From: Teratosphaeria epicoccoides | Taxonomy: Eukaryota; Ascomycota; Dothideomycetes; Mycosphaerellales; Teratosphaeriaceae | DNA: 64,000 bases | Assembly: GCA_021401465.1 (NCBI GenBank) | Contig: JADDMT010000034.1 | Span: forward strand, 1-64,000 | Direction of reading: 5' to 3' | Part shown: positions 11,354-21,269 of the stretch, in pieces | Layout of the letters: the number at the start of each line of letters is the position of its first letter | Numbering within the stretch: the first letter of the stretch is position 1 | Made by a program: the position numbers and the translations under genes | The notes under the pieces: model-generated | Database searches by the model: none | What the model was told of the DNA's origin: nothing | What the model saw: only the letters and a program-made list of their open reading frames with translations

Positions 11354-11680
11354 TCACTTGTTGACGGAGGCGTCACGAATGCAATGAGATGTCGATATTT
11401 GACAGAGGCTTCGCGCGTGGGATGCTCCAGTCTCCATGGGCTATCGAAGCTTGATGACTGCGTCACGAATAATTGAGTTGTCGACAGATTGACGGACATG
11501 TCATGAACATGGCGTCGCCGTCATATCATATGCCCTGTCGCTTTTGACGACTGTGCCATGAGTCCACCGTAGGCATCACGTATCAGCTGCTGGTGTCACA
11601 TATCAGCTGTATGCATCACATATCAAGTATGCTCTCGTGATTGACGGAGACGTCACGAATCAAACGCGGACATCACGCCT
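11354..11680. repeat. GTCAC / TGACG array phased at about 20 bp
   Basis: The unit TTGACGGAGRCGTCACGAAT occurs at 11361 and 11641 (19 of 20 bases identical). Related half-units lie between them. TCAC/TCAT cores fall at 11354, 11373, 11463, 11501, 11521, 11576, 11596, 11616, 11653 and 11673, mostly 18-20 bp or near multiples of it apart. TATCAGCTG recurs at 11581 and 11601. Several units are dyads of TGAC..GTCA type. It sits between two convergent genes. Confidence 0.8.
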
Positions 11681-11827
11681 CAATTGGAGCTTCAACATCC
11701 AGCTATGATACATGCTTACTACTCACCTCTTATCCCACGCTCTACTCACACAATAATCACCTTGCCCGTGTCATCATCATCATCTCCTCATCATCACATG
11801 CCCAGTCCCCTGCTCCTGAAAACCAAC

Positions 11828-13211
11828 TCAGTTCCACCAAAAACTCACCGAAAAGCTCGTGCTCAGCCCCTCCACATAGTGCCACCAGCCCAACGGGATA
11901 TACAAACACTCCCCAGGCGCCAAAACGCCTTCAACGAACCTCGCCCCTTCAAACAAAGGATATTGCCTGTACACATCCTCCACAAGCGACGGTTGCCGGA
12001 CTAGGGAAATGTCGATACTGGACGTGTTGTCTGAGGTGGAGAGAGGTCAGCTAACGTTCGTGAATATAGACATCACCGTTGACAAATGGAATCTCACCCA
12101 TGGGCATGCCTTGATCATTCGTTCCCACCGGGTACAACTTTGTTCTCTCCTCCGGTGAGTAAAGGCGGAAATACTTGTAACCAACGACCTGACAATAGAT
12201 ATTGTGGTATGGATCGGTGTGCAAGGGCGTCTTTGTACCCTTGGGGCCCAGCCAGGCATTAATCAGCGGATCCTCAAGCTGCTTGACGCTGCCCAAACCC
12301 GCTGTCTGCAGCTCAGCGCCAGTAGCTGATGGTGGGACCGTATAGACGTAGTCCGGGGTGATTATGTCGGCTTTGAGCTGCGGGAACTGCCACAACAAGT
12401 CGTGCTGTGCCAAATAACCGATGTTTGCGGGATTGACCGGGAGGACGTACTCCGTCAGGAATCGCTCAAAAGACATGATTTCCTGCCTCCAGTCGTGGTT
12501 CATGTAGGAAGCCCCAATCTCTACTGGGACCATGCGTCTTCCTCCGAGCGTCAAGGCAATCCAATATCGGGGATCGCACCACTTGGTCGCAGCAGGCCAA
12601 TGATCGGTGACGGCTGGAATGATCAACGGCTTCGCGCCGTCGCTCAAAAAGGTTTGGAAGCCTTCCATTGAAAGAGCTGAGCCGGGAACACGAGCAATAA
12701 GCTGCTGGCTCTCGAGGCGTGGCGGGGATGCGATCATGAATGTCGCCGGCACGCAGCAATTCTCGTCCTGCACAACGCATTTGCCGAGCTGTGCGAGGGT
12801 AGCGTCTACCAAGTCCTTTCGGCCAGGTGCTCCGCCCACAACCAGCACTCTGTCCAGCACGTTGACAATGTCGCTCAACCATTGTGCGTCGCCACGGTAG
12901 TATTCCAGGTCCATGCTGTCTGGCTGACTGAGTCGTATCTCTCCACGTAGCGAGGCTGCACGTGTTCGAAGCATGCGCACGACCTTGTGCAGACTCGCGT
13001 CCTCGAGAAGACGCCTCCAGTACTTGGGTACATGCTGATATGGGCTGGCATTGATTTTGTCATTTGCGAGCTTCAGGACGGCGTTGGGTTCGCTGGCAAT
13101 GATTCGCAGAGGCGCCAAGCCGCAGAGGTGGATGGTCTCATTCAGCACCGAAAAATCGAGTTCATGGGCGATTCTGTGCGCGAGATCCCGCAGCTGCGCG
13201 GGTATGTCCAT
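11828..13211 (-). CDS. JmjC-domain oxygenase, KDM8/JMJD5-like, 438 aa
   Basis: Exons are 13211-12098 and 12030-11828. The 67-nt intron has a GTGAGA donor, GCTGAC branch site and CAG acceptor, and the join gives 438 codons plus stop. The N-terminal part is a helical JMJD5-type region. The JmjC domain starts near residue 180 with LIIPAVTDHWPAATKW and GGRRMVPVEIG. Fe(II) ligands are visible: H331 and D333 in LHTDPYHN and distal H422 in GWWHYVEG. The final SFSVSFWWN is typical. Members are Fe(II)/2-oxoglutarate hydroxylases or demethylases acting on proteins in the nucleus or cytosol; the substrate cannot be told here. A perfect 2 x 15 bp repeat lies about 95 bp upstream of the start. Confidence 0.9.
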
Positions 13212-13303
13212 CGTCTCACCTGAGCTCAGTGTATCAAAAGCGAAATGTGATTTGCCTGATCCCGCCGCCCAGCAAACTGAATAATTGTCTTACCTGTACT
13301 GTG

Positions 13304-13333
13304 ACTATACCGCGAAGAACTATACCGCGAAGA
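13304..13333. repeat. Perfect 2 x 15 bp direct repeat in the JmjC promoter
   Basis: ACTATACCGCGAAGA occurs twice without a gap, 93-122 bp upstream of the JmjC start codon on the minus strand. This could be a paired binding site or a chance duplication. Confidence 0.85.
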
Positions 13334-13814
13334 TATGGAGCGATTGCGGCATCGAGTCAATGACAGTGACTTCGACTGTGGTCGTAGAAGAAGAAGCTCA
13401 GTTCGAAACAGGCGCGCTGCGAGCGTGCGAGTCATGATCGGGTCTGATTGGTTGATTCTGCATCATGCTAGCTCATGTCGAGGTTACACTTAAACAATCA
13501 ACAATCTCGTGTCACGCGGCCTAACGACAGTGGCCTCAGGATAACAGACTGATCATTGGTTCCGGTGCCTCGATGGCTGTGATGCCTTTTTCTGACCTGG
13601 CGTAGTGCTCCAAGCTAGAATGACGGCTCGCATAGCCACGACGCGGCATTCGTGGTTGACGCCTCCGTTCAACCGTGATGCCACGTTTGATACCTGAGGG
13701 TTCGTTTGACGCGTGAGACCTCCTGTGATACATATCCTGATTCCTGAATACATTCACTCGATCTACGATCCTCTCCATCATTCATCTACCCACCCTTCCC
13801 CACTCTCTCCACTC
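13334..13814. other. Intergenic, JmjC upstream side
   Basis: No gene seen. It lies between the promoter of the JmjC gene and the 3' end of the next minus-strand gene. Confidence 0.5.
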
Positions 13815-14732
13815 CTACAAGGTCGAGATAACCGCACTATACGAATTTCCCAATCCCTCCAACCCTCCACAATTCCTCAACGCCTTCCACCTCACAATCC
13901 CATCCCAGTCCTGCACCTTCACCTTGACCGGGCTCTCCGGCTCGACAAACCCATCATACTCATTCAGCAACCCATGCCTCTCAAACAACTCCCTCACCTC
14001 ATCCTTGCCCGTCAATGGCATCTCCTGCGGGAACGGCAACCAACCTTTCAACACCTCCCTCATGCGCGGCTTGACCAGACTCTCGACTTCGGTCCTGGCT
14101 TGCTTGGCGTCGAAGACGCGGAAGTCGTAGGAAGTCCAGAAGTGCTTGACGTGGTCGACGACGCATTTCTCGAGTGCGCGCTGGGAGAACTTGTATTGGG
14201 CGCGCGCGGTGGCGAAGTAGGCTTCTGAGATCGATCTCGCGGAGAGCGGTGGCATGCGCGGGAATTGGGTGAGGAGGGTGTCGTGGTAGTGGGTGAGGAG
14301 GAGGCGCTTCTGGTGTGGCTCCGAGAGCCAGGGGCTGGGAGCTGCGGTTGGTCTCGCGGCGATGGCATCGCTGAGGACCGACTGCGGTACGATGTAGCCG
14401 AGCAGGCGACTGTTGTATGAGTCCTGTGTGAGTATGTCAGTAGGGTGGTTGATGGGTTAGGCAGGGTGGAGGAGGACTACCCAGACTTCATATAGTAGAC
14501 GGCCGCGGGCTAGCGTCATGTCGCGGCAATATTGTCTGATGGGGAGCTCTTGACTCTCGGACACGAAAGTGTGGCCGGGTTTGGCATCGAGGCCTTGGTC
14601 TAGGGTGACGTTGACCCGGACGACCTCTTCATACTCTGAGTTCATGACGCGGGGCTCAGGCTGTGGGTTGTAGAAGCGATTGATGCACCACACGTAGCAA
14701 GGATAAGTGCTGTTGGAAAGGCAGACGTCCAT
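13815..14732 (-). CDS. Conserved fungal protein, possibly DUF2293, 286 aa
   Basis: Exons are 14732-14481 and 14423-13815. The 57-nt intron has a GTAGTC donor, CTGAC branch and CAG acceptor, and the frame is continuous over 286 codons. No signal peptide or membrane segment is seen. The segment ALEKCVVDHVKHFWTSYDFR followed by AR...V...VLKGW resembles the fungal DUF2293 pattern (A..AHIRH..TDYD...AR). I am only moderately sure of that match, and the function is unknown. The start codon (MDVCLSNSTYPCYVW) is the first in frame and follows a plausible leader. It is the first of three consecutive minus-strand genes with short gaps. Confidence 0.72.
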
Positions 14733-14965
14733 CTTGTATATGTGTCGTGTTGTATATCGCCGGATGTGGTAATGCTGCTTTGTTGCTCGGTTGCGCTTCG
14801 TTGGTTTGGTAAAACTCGTTGATTTCGATCATGCACGGTTGTGTCCTTTGTGTTTGTGTATGGTACAAGACTGCCGTGAGCAGAAGCAAATTTTATATCC
14901 AGGATTTGATTATATCGACAATAGGACACTGACAATTGAACCAAATATCACTTGCATGTGAACTT

Positions 14966-15907
14966 TTATCCTGGAGCGGCTTGCGTGAGCTGCAAATCAT
15001 CGTCCACGAAACTTTCCAGCTCGGCCATGGTGAAACCAGAACTTATTGGTCTTAAGGGCACATGTGAAGATGACTTTGCTGCACTGGACATTCGATTGAC
15101 CGCTCGTGATGGTGACGCCGTCACTGTATGTGCACGCGGTTTGATGGGCAGTTTTGGAGGTGGCATGAGCGCACGGTCGTTTTGTGCCTCTGCTGTGCGT
15201 GCAGGAGCGGATGGCGTCAATATGTCCTCGAGATCTTCGGCCGTGATATCGAAGTCGGCAGAGTCGAACGAGATGTTGCACGTCTTGTGTTGCGCGTTAG
15301 GGTCTGTGAAGGTCGTTCCTGCCGTATCGAGTTCACGTGCGATTTGAGTGCTGCTGCCGAGGTCGTCCAGGAAACAGCACAAGTCGTCGTCCGCAGACAC
15401 AATCGGAGTCACCTTTGCTCGTACGCTGGGCGAGATCTTCATCAGTCGTGGAGGCATGACAGTGCCACGCTCGAGCTGCGGCTCTCCAGTGACCTTTGGC
15501 GACTCAAGCGCATCCAACAAACTCTCATCATCCACACCATCGTCCCCAAACATCTCATCGACCTTCACATTCTCCTGCTCCTCCACCATCCCCTTTCTGC
15601 CACCACCAAAGAACGCGCCCAAATGCATCTGACTGCTCTTGTATCCAAATCGATCCTTCCTGACCTGGGTCCCAAGCTGTACATTGTGCGACTCTTCTTT
15701 ATCCTTCCGCTGCTTCTCCTGCCGCTTCTTCAGTGCCTCCGCCCTCTTCCTCTCCCGTTCTTTAACGGCCCATGCCCGTCGATCGAGCTGAATTGACCGG
15801 TCGAGCTGCCGTTGCTCTTGCGACGTGAGTGTTGGGCGGCCGCGTTCCTTGTACGATTTCTTGGCCTGCTGGAGTGTCTGCTTGCGGATCACCGGCGGAG
15901 ATGGCAT
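14966..15907 (-). CDS. Disordered protein with a PCNA-binding (PIP-box) motif, 313 aa
   Basis: This is a single exon; I chose the ATG at 15907 because the frame continues upstream only as GTG codons before a stop. The first third is strongly basic and likely helical (ERERKRAEALKKRQEKQRK), and the rest is acidic and low in complexity. Residues 93-100 read QMHLGAFF, an exact match to the PIP-box consensus QxxhxxFF used to bind PCNA, and are followed by GGGRKG. No enzyme domain is visible. The likely role is in DNA replication or repair by docking on the sliding clamp. That is inferred from one short motif; I do not recognise the family. Confidence 0.75.
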   Translation of the reverse strand: MPSPPVIRKQTLQQAKKSYKERGRPTLTSQEQRQLDRSIQLDRRAWAVKERERKRAEALKKRQEKQRKDKEESHNVQLGTQVRKDRFGYKSSQMHLGAFFGGGRKGMVEEQENVKVDEMFGDDGVDDESLLDALESPKVTGEPQLERGTVMPPRLMKISPSVRAKVTPIVSADDDLCCFLDDLGSSTQIARELDTAGTTFTDPNAQHKTCNISFDSADFDITAEDLEDILTPSAPARTAEAQNDRALMPPPKLPIKPRAHTVTASPSRAVNRMSSAAKSSSHVPLRPISSGFTMAELESFVDDDLQLTQAAPG

Positions 15908-16375
15908 CCTGCTCCTGTCGCGACCATGTTCGCTGCCTTGTATTGTCACTGGCACTCGAGCTGTGTTGATGATGTCTTGTTACTTCAGGCAGCCGCGTGT
16001 TGACATGTGAATGGCGTTCGGCTACTTTCGGCATGGCGCTGTTAGAGTGGACGCCGGACGGGAGACGTTGGAACCTTCTATCTACATGTATCTGCATCCT
16101 CTGCCATTAAGATCCTGCCAGTATGCCTCTCGGCGACCAGTCCACTAACAAGTGCATTCGGGATTGTCGGCTAGGAGGTATCGAGATGCCACCTGAAATC
16201 GTCGCAAGACGCTGAAATATGCTAACTGTAGCTCACTACGCAGCCGGCCATTGAGGTGCGGCAAACCCTCCGCGACACTCAACGATGACATGCTAATCGA
16301 ATTCGTAGGGGCATAACGAAGACAAGGAAAAGCATTGATAGAAGAGATCGGCGCCAAAGCGTTGCCTACCAAGCA
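15908..16375. other. Intergenic, nothing recognised
   Basis: A 468-base gap between two minus-strand genes, presumably holding the promoter of the PIP-box gene. No conserved frame or repeat seen. Confidence 0.5.
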
Positions 16376-17193
16376 CTACTCTTCTGCGCGCTCACCGGTT
16401 TCCTGCACACTTACCTCGCCCGCTATCAGTAATAGTTCCAAAGATCCTCCGCCTCCGCTAGCCCCACCATGTCCGGCGTCAGCTGGGCATCTTGGAGAAG
16501 CAACGTGCTCTGGCTTCATTCCGTTGCTAAGCGCTCCCTTCGCCGCATCAAACATGGCCTCGAAGAGCTTTTCCGCGTTGTCATGCTGCGACTCAGGCCA
16601 AGGTCCAGCCCCGTAAAAACTCCCAACCTCCTGCTCCTCCTCATCTCGCACCACAACCACGGCTTTCCTCGACTTGTTCTTCGTCAGACCCACCACCGGC
16701 TCCGTGCCAAGACCCTCTTCACGCAAATCAGCAAGCACCTTTTCCATCTCCTGCACCAATGTTTCTTGGTGCTCCTGTGCATCTGCAGCTCTCCTCTTCC
16801 ATGACGCATCTTGGTCTCCACCGCTACGGTACCTGAACTCCGAACCCTGGCTCATCATTACCGACCATGGGACAATCTTATCAACCACTCGGACAGCTCA
16901 TTGCGGTGAACCTCCGTGAAAGCAGCAGCTCTTTCGCGTGCCGAAACTTTGATGCCCGACATCCGCTTCTGGAAGAACCGAGAAAGTACGTACGCCGTGG
17001 TACACATCTTCTGGTTCCACACTGTCGTCGGCGGATCTCCAGGCTCCTTCCGAGTAACCGTTTTCTTCTTCTTGTTGGGCGGTTCGCTGCCGTTAGATGC
17101 AGAGTCTCTCTTGCCTGTGCCTTTGGGTGTGCTCACCATAGACGGTACAAGATGTCCACTTGGTGCGAGCCAGATCTGCATCTTATCAGGCAT
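16376..17193 (-). CDS. Uncharacterised basic/acidic fungal protein, 254 aa
   Basis: The proposed exons are 17193-16886 and 16832-16376, with a 53-nt intron whose donor is GTTGAT (weak) and acceptor TTCAG. This join moves the reading from one long open frame to the next and reads NELSEW then YRSGGDQDASW. The first half carries a lysine-rich patch (NKKKKTVTRK) that could be a nuclear signal and a cysteine-containing block WNQKMCTTAYVLSRFF. The second half has a coiled-coil-like stretch (HQETLVQEMEKVLADLREEG) and a Gly-rich segment. I do not recognise the family. The intron choice is inferred only from phase and splice signals, and two separate genes are less likely. Confidence 0.6.
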
Positions 17194-17740
17194 GAGTGAT
17201 TCTAGCAGTTTTTGATATCGCTGCTTGCTTCAAATCCATGCGCCGCTCCCTCGGGTAGGTCGCTTTCACATGCCGAGTTGCGAGCCAATGTTTTTAATCA
17301 TCTGCAAACAATATTGGAACGATATTCTGCGTGCATTATATCTATACTTCGTCAGTCACTCAATGCCGATGTTGTGCATCGCAAGGAAAGTGTTTTGATG
17401 TGGGGTCGCACCTTCCACTTCTGGGAGGAGCAATGACAGCAGTCATCTTGACGGCAGCGTTGCCTGCCTGTGTGAACTCATCTACATGTATTCTTTTGTC
17501 CATCACGCTGTTTGTCCTACGTCGGCGCAGCCATGTTGAAGCTGCTGTTCCGCGTTGTGAAGCTGGGTATCAATCCTCATCATCTCATGTCCATTGGACC
17601 ACCCTTGGGCTCAACGTCTAGCAAGAAGCGCCTGGGCTGATATCGCCGTGACCCAGGATCACCCCCTATACATAATGAGATATTCACTACCATGTCGTGT
17701 CAATGACCGACCCGTGTGAAACTCCGCGCTCCCTGTGGCT
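17194..17740. other. Intergenic, nothing recognised
   Basis: This 547-base gap lies upstream of the uncharacterised minus-strand gene and downstream of APRT. No conserved frame. Confidence 0.5.
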
Positions 17741-18730
17741 CTAGGGCCTCTTTTCTGCCGCAGCACCACCGGCATCTTGCACCGGCTTCACGTCCTCTGC
17801 ACCTTCCTTGGTCTGGCCCAGAGGCAGCTTACTACCGCTCTCTACCAGACTCTGCTCCTGCCCTGCCAGTAGAGTGTGTACTGGTGCGTCCAGCTTGTCC
17901 CGTCCCTTCAGGAAATCAAGCTCCATAATGAATATGTATCCCAGCAGCTTCCCACCGAGCTTCTTGACCAGGTTGCCAGCTGCCTGTGCACTACCGCCAG
18001 TCGCGATAATGTCATCCACCACGACAACCTTCTGCTCAGGCTTGATTGCATCACTCTGCATCTGAAACACGTCCTCGCCGTACTCCTTCTTGAACGTCTC
18101 GGTTGCGCACTCGCCAGGCAGCTTACCCTTCTTCCGCACCGGAACAAAGCCAGCACCTAGTCTCAGAGCAAGAGTTGGGCCGAAGAGGAAGCCTCTGCTC
18201 TCGAGACCGACGACGATATCAACGTCGCTCTTCTCACCGAGCTGTGTGTTGAAGACACTGGCAACCTGCAGCTCCAATGCTCGTATTAAGCTGGTGAACA
18301 GGGCGTGTGAAGCGAAGATTGGCATGATATCCTCGAAGAGGATGCCCGGAGTAGGAAAGTCGGGGAACTGTCGTAGGCCATTCTTGAGTGCTACTTTAAG
18401 ACGGGCGAGTCTGCCATCAATCCAATTAGCTAGGATGTAATCAAGAGACGTTTATGCTTAATGGACATACTCGGCGGGACTGGCGGGAGCGGTGGAGGCG
18501 AGTCCTCCTTTGGCGGCATTATGCCTCACTTCTTCAATGTCTCCTCCGGTCTTGCCGTCCGACCTGTGGAATTTGAGCGGCGCGCCAGGCACAGTCGTTG
18601 GGTCAGGCTTATCGGCAGGTGGATGACTCGCGGTGCTTGACTTGTCCGCTGCCTGTGTCGAGGGTGCAGTGTTGGCCGGGTTGCCGTGAGGCGGGTGAGA
18701 GGTATCGTAGCTGAGAGGTTTGCCTGACAT
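17741..18730 (-). CDS. Adenine phosphoribosyltransferase with N- and C-terminal extensions, 309 aa
   Basis: Exons are 18730-18471 and 18410-17741. The 60-nt intron (GTATGT..GGCAG) joins ..SPAE to LARLKVALKNGLRQF in one frame. The enzyme makes AMP from adenine and PRPP in purine salvage. The APRT core is complete: FPDFPTPGILFEDIMPIF, VVGLESRGFLFGP, and the PRPP loop VVVVDDIIATGGSA. The core is about the size of yeast Apt1 (near 187 aa). Here it carries about 85 Pro/Ser/Thr-rich residues in front, ending in the more ordered GGDIEEVRHNAAKGG, and about 35 behind. The front exon could instead belong to a separate small gene, but donor, acceptor and phase fit a single transcript. Confidence 0.85.
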
Positions 18731-20120
18731 CGCGAAGAAGAAAAGGGAGGGAAGCGAGAATATAACTGGAGACCGCAGGAAAAGTGCAATCGGGTGTGAA
18801 CAGTAGCCCTATCGGCGGAGTCAGTGCTGCAGCGTGTTGCTCAACCGTTTTATTGTCGCGATATCTTACCTTACCTTATCGTAAAGACGACTACGAAATT
18901 TTGTATCTAGCGCGACCAAGCCGAGGCATTAGCTGAGGCGAGATGCTGGTTCAATCAATGTCTCGTCACATTTCCTGCGATATTGACGTGCTCACTCGTA
19001 CACACACGCGCGTCGGTGGGTCGCTCGGTCGATGCATTGGACTAGAATGCCCGATCCTCAGATGATCTTCACATGTCCCACCACTTACAACACGGTTGCA
19101 CGCCGCCAATGGGGGAGACTGGATGTGGAGAGGCGCACAAGCTTGAAGCACCGTCAGCAAACACGCAGCCATCCGCGTCTCGCGACAGGCCGAATATCAA
19201 TTTAGCAGGTACGATTAACACGCTGGACACCAGAAATCCTTTGAAATAGCGGTGTCGTCCCGGCTACACGTGTCGCGAAGATTCGGCGCGGGATGGCGTG
19301 CGATTGTCTGCAATGCTGGCAAAAAAGCTTGCGCATGCGCTAGTAATAATCCTTTCATATGCAACATGGGCATGGACGGTGGGGTGGATCGGTGGGGTCG
19401 CACTTTCCACCTGGACCAAGGTCGAGTGAAAGGGCAGGAACGGGCAACACACTGATCCCCGTCTGGGGCCGATGAAGTCTGTGGCGTTCCCAACTGCAGA
19501 TCATGCATGTGCTCTTCACGTGAAGATATGATTCTGTTCTGGCCACCTTCTTTGTCTGCTAGAGCTACACACACGGCACCTTTCGATTACCGTCGCTGGC
19601 ATCACGTCGGCGCCAAATCACAGCGTGGCGGTACTCCGGCTAGCAGCATCGACAGTCTAATTGGCACTTCGACTTCTCGACATCACACTCTTTCACGTCC
19701 GCGGCTGCTCAGCGTCTTTCAGTGTCTCACCAGCCCCTCACCATACACCACGGTGGTGTACCTCCACATGCCGGACCAGATGTCCGCCTGGCGCCCAACT
19801 TGTTGGGATCATGGGGAGTCTGTTGCCGTGCCAGCTCTTCCGGCACATGACTTGCTGAAGCCTCAATGCTGCTCAATGTCAACCCATGGAAGTGAGGACT
19901 ACTGCTGATCGCAATATTGGCATGGGAAATACTCGTCTTGACGATAAAGTCATGTTTGCGGCGCAATAGCCCTTGGCTGCAACGATACGTGCGGCTCGGC
20001 TGGCGTCGTGGTGAGCAGAAGGTGAAGAACAAATGGATGCTATCCGTCGTCGACATTCAAACTCTGGCCTGTGAAAGTAATAGGTCCTCACACTGCATCG
20101 AACAAGAAGCAGAAGCAGTC
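18731..20120. other. 1.4 kb gap, nothing recognised
   Basis: It lies between the 5' end of APRT and the 3' end of the RNA ligase gene, both on the minus strand. Short frames only, none with a family signature. Confidence 0.5.
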
Positions 20121-21269
20121 TTACTTTGCCTGTACCCGCCTCTCAAGAAACCACGGTCTTGCGATCTTGATCACCTCTTCTCTCCACTTGCGGTCAATCT
20201 TCAATGCGGCTATCTCATCCCCCTCCTCAGTCCAGATGTCTTCGGTCACCCAGCTGACACAAAGCTCCAGGTTGTCTGTAATCCGATCAGCACCCATCTC
20301 ATCCAAGTATGCGAGCGCTTGCTCCAGCCTCTTCACAGTCGTGTGGATCGCAGCGGATGCCTTTGCTTGCTCCGCTCTGTTCTTGATGTTTGCTGGATTT
20401 GCCTACACATTGCTATTAGCGTCTCTCCTGCACGTGCAAAATCGGATCAAGCAGCAGCAGATACTCACCTTCGGAGCCCTAACAGGGGCAAGAAACTCTT
20501 CACCTTTGGTCTTGAGTCAGAACTTTGGTAGATTGGGCAGTGGCGAGCCCGAGCTAGGTGTCCAGACATAATCCTCGCCAGCTCCTTCAAGACCTAGCTT
20601 CGCTCCAGATGCGCATTGCCTGCACACGTCCTTCGTCAATCTCTGCGCCTCGGCGAAAAATGCGGCGCCTTCATCCTTTGGGTTAAATTCGAGTGTCACG
20701 GTCCCAGACTTGGTGATACAGAAGAGTCCGGCCTCCTCAAATACCTTGGCCTCGCCCTGCTCTTCCGATAGACAGCCGTACCGCTCAATGTGGTCCCACT
20801 GCCCACCGACGCAGACACCACAAAGCACAAAACACCGTGTCTTCAGATGGTCCAACGCCACGCCTTCCTGGATTCCAGGCCCAATCCACTCCCCAGCCAG
20901 AATGACCGTCTCGCCGTTCGGATCAATGGTGCCATCGTGATGATGTTGCCTCCAGATTTCTTCGATCCGCTCGAGCCAGAACTTGATGACAGCTTCTTTC
21001 AACCGAACAAAGGCAGCAAATCCATAGTTGTCTTGCTCCTCGCTTAGCGATGTGCGATTGCGCGACTGACACTCGAGGTCATAGCTCGGGTACGCGACAA
21101 TATCAGCATGTGTGCCATGGAGCTTGACTGTGCCTATGTAAAAGAGTGGACCGCGCTGGCAGAGGGTCGGGTCGCCTACTTTGACATATTTGTGAAGGGT
21201 TTCTCGAAGGTGTGGCAACTTGCCATAGATTTTGGGGTAGAGTGTCGTGGCTTTGAAGGATTGGGCCAT
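20121..21269 (-). pseudogene. RNA ligase (T4 Rnl2-like, RNA_ligase family) with one in-frame TGA
   Basis: Exons are 21269-20469 and 20402-20121. The 66-nt intron has a GTGAGT donor and CTAAT branch, giving 361 codons. Motifs visible are the nucleotidyl-lysine site TVKLHGTHAD (K49), SRNRTS, ILAGEWIGPGIQEGVAL, and YVWTP as motif IV. The frame then meets TGA at 20517-20519 and continues unbroken into LKTKGEEFLAP, which is motif V with its lysines, and into a full C-terminal helical domain. In relatives a Trp or similar residue precedes the KTKG, so TGG to TGA is the likely change. Stopping there would remove motif V and kill ligase activity. Read-through, RNA editing or a sequencing error are alternatives. 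The enzyme joins RNA ends through an AMP intermediate. Confidence 0.82.

Noticed and set aside
13713..14228. 171-codon plus-strand open frame
   Set aside because: It lies opposite the well-supported spliced gene at 13815-14732 and is a shadow of it.
17399..19420. Similar words GTGGGGTCGCA.CTTTCCAC near 17.40 and 19.39 kb
   Set aside because: The match is only about 18 bases with mismatches and no extension; not enough to call a repeat.
20521..20577. A 57-nt intron that would remove the RNA-ligase stop (GTCTGG...AAG)
   Set aside because: The donor is poor, the branch point would lie only a few bases from the acceptor, and it would delete motif IV residues and the segment before motif V.
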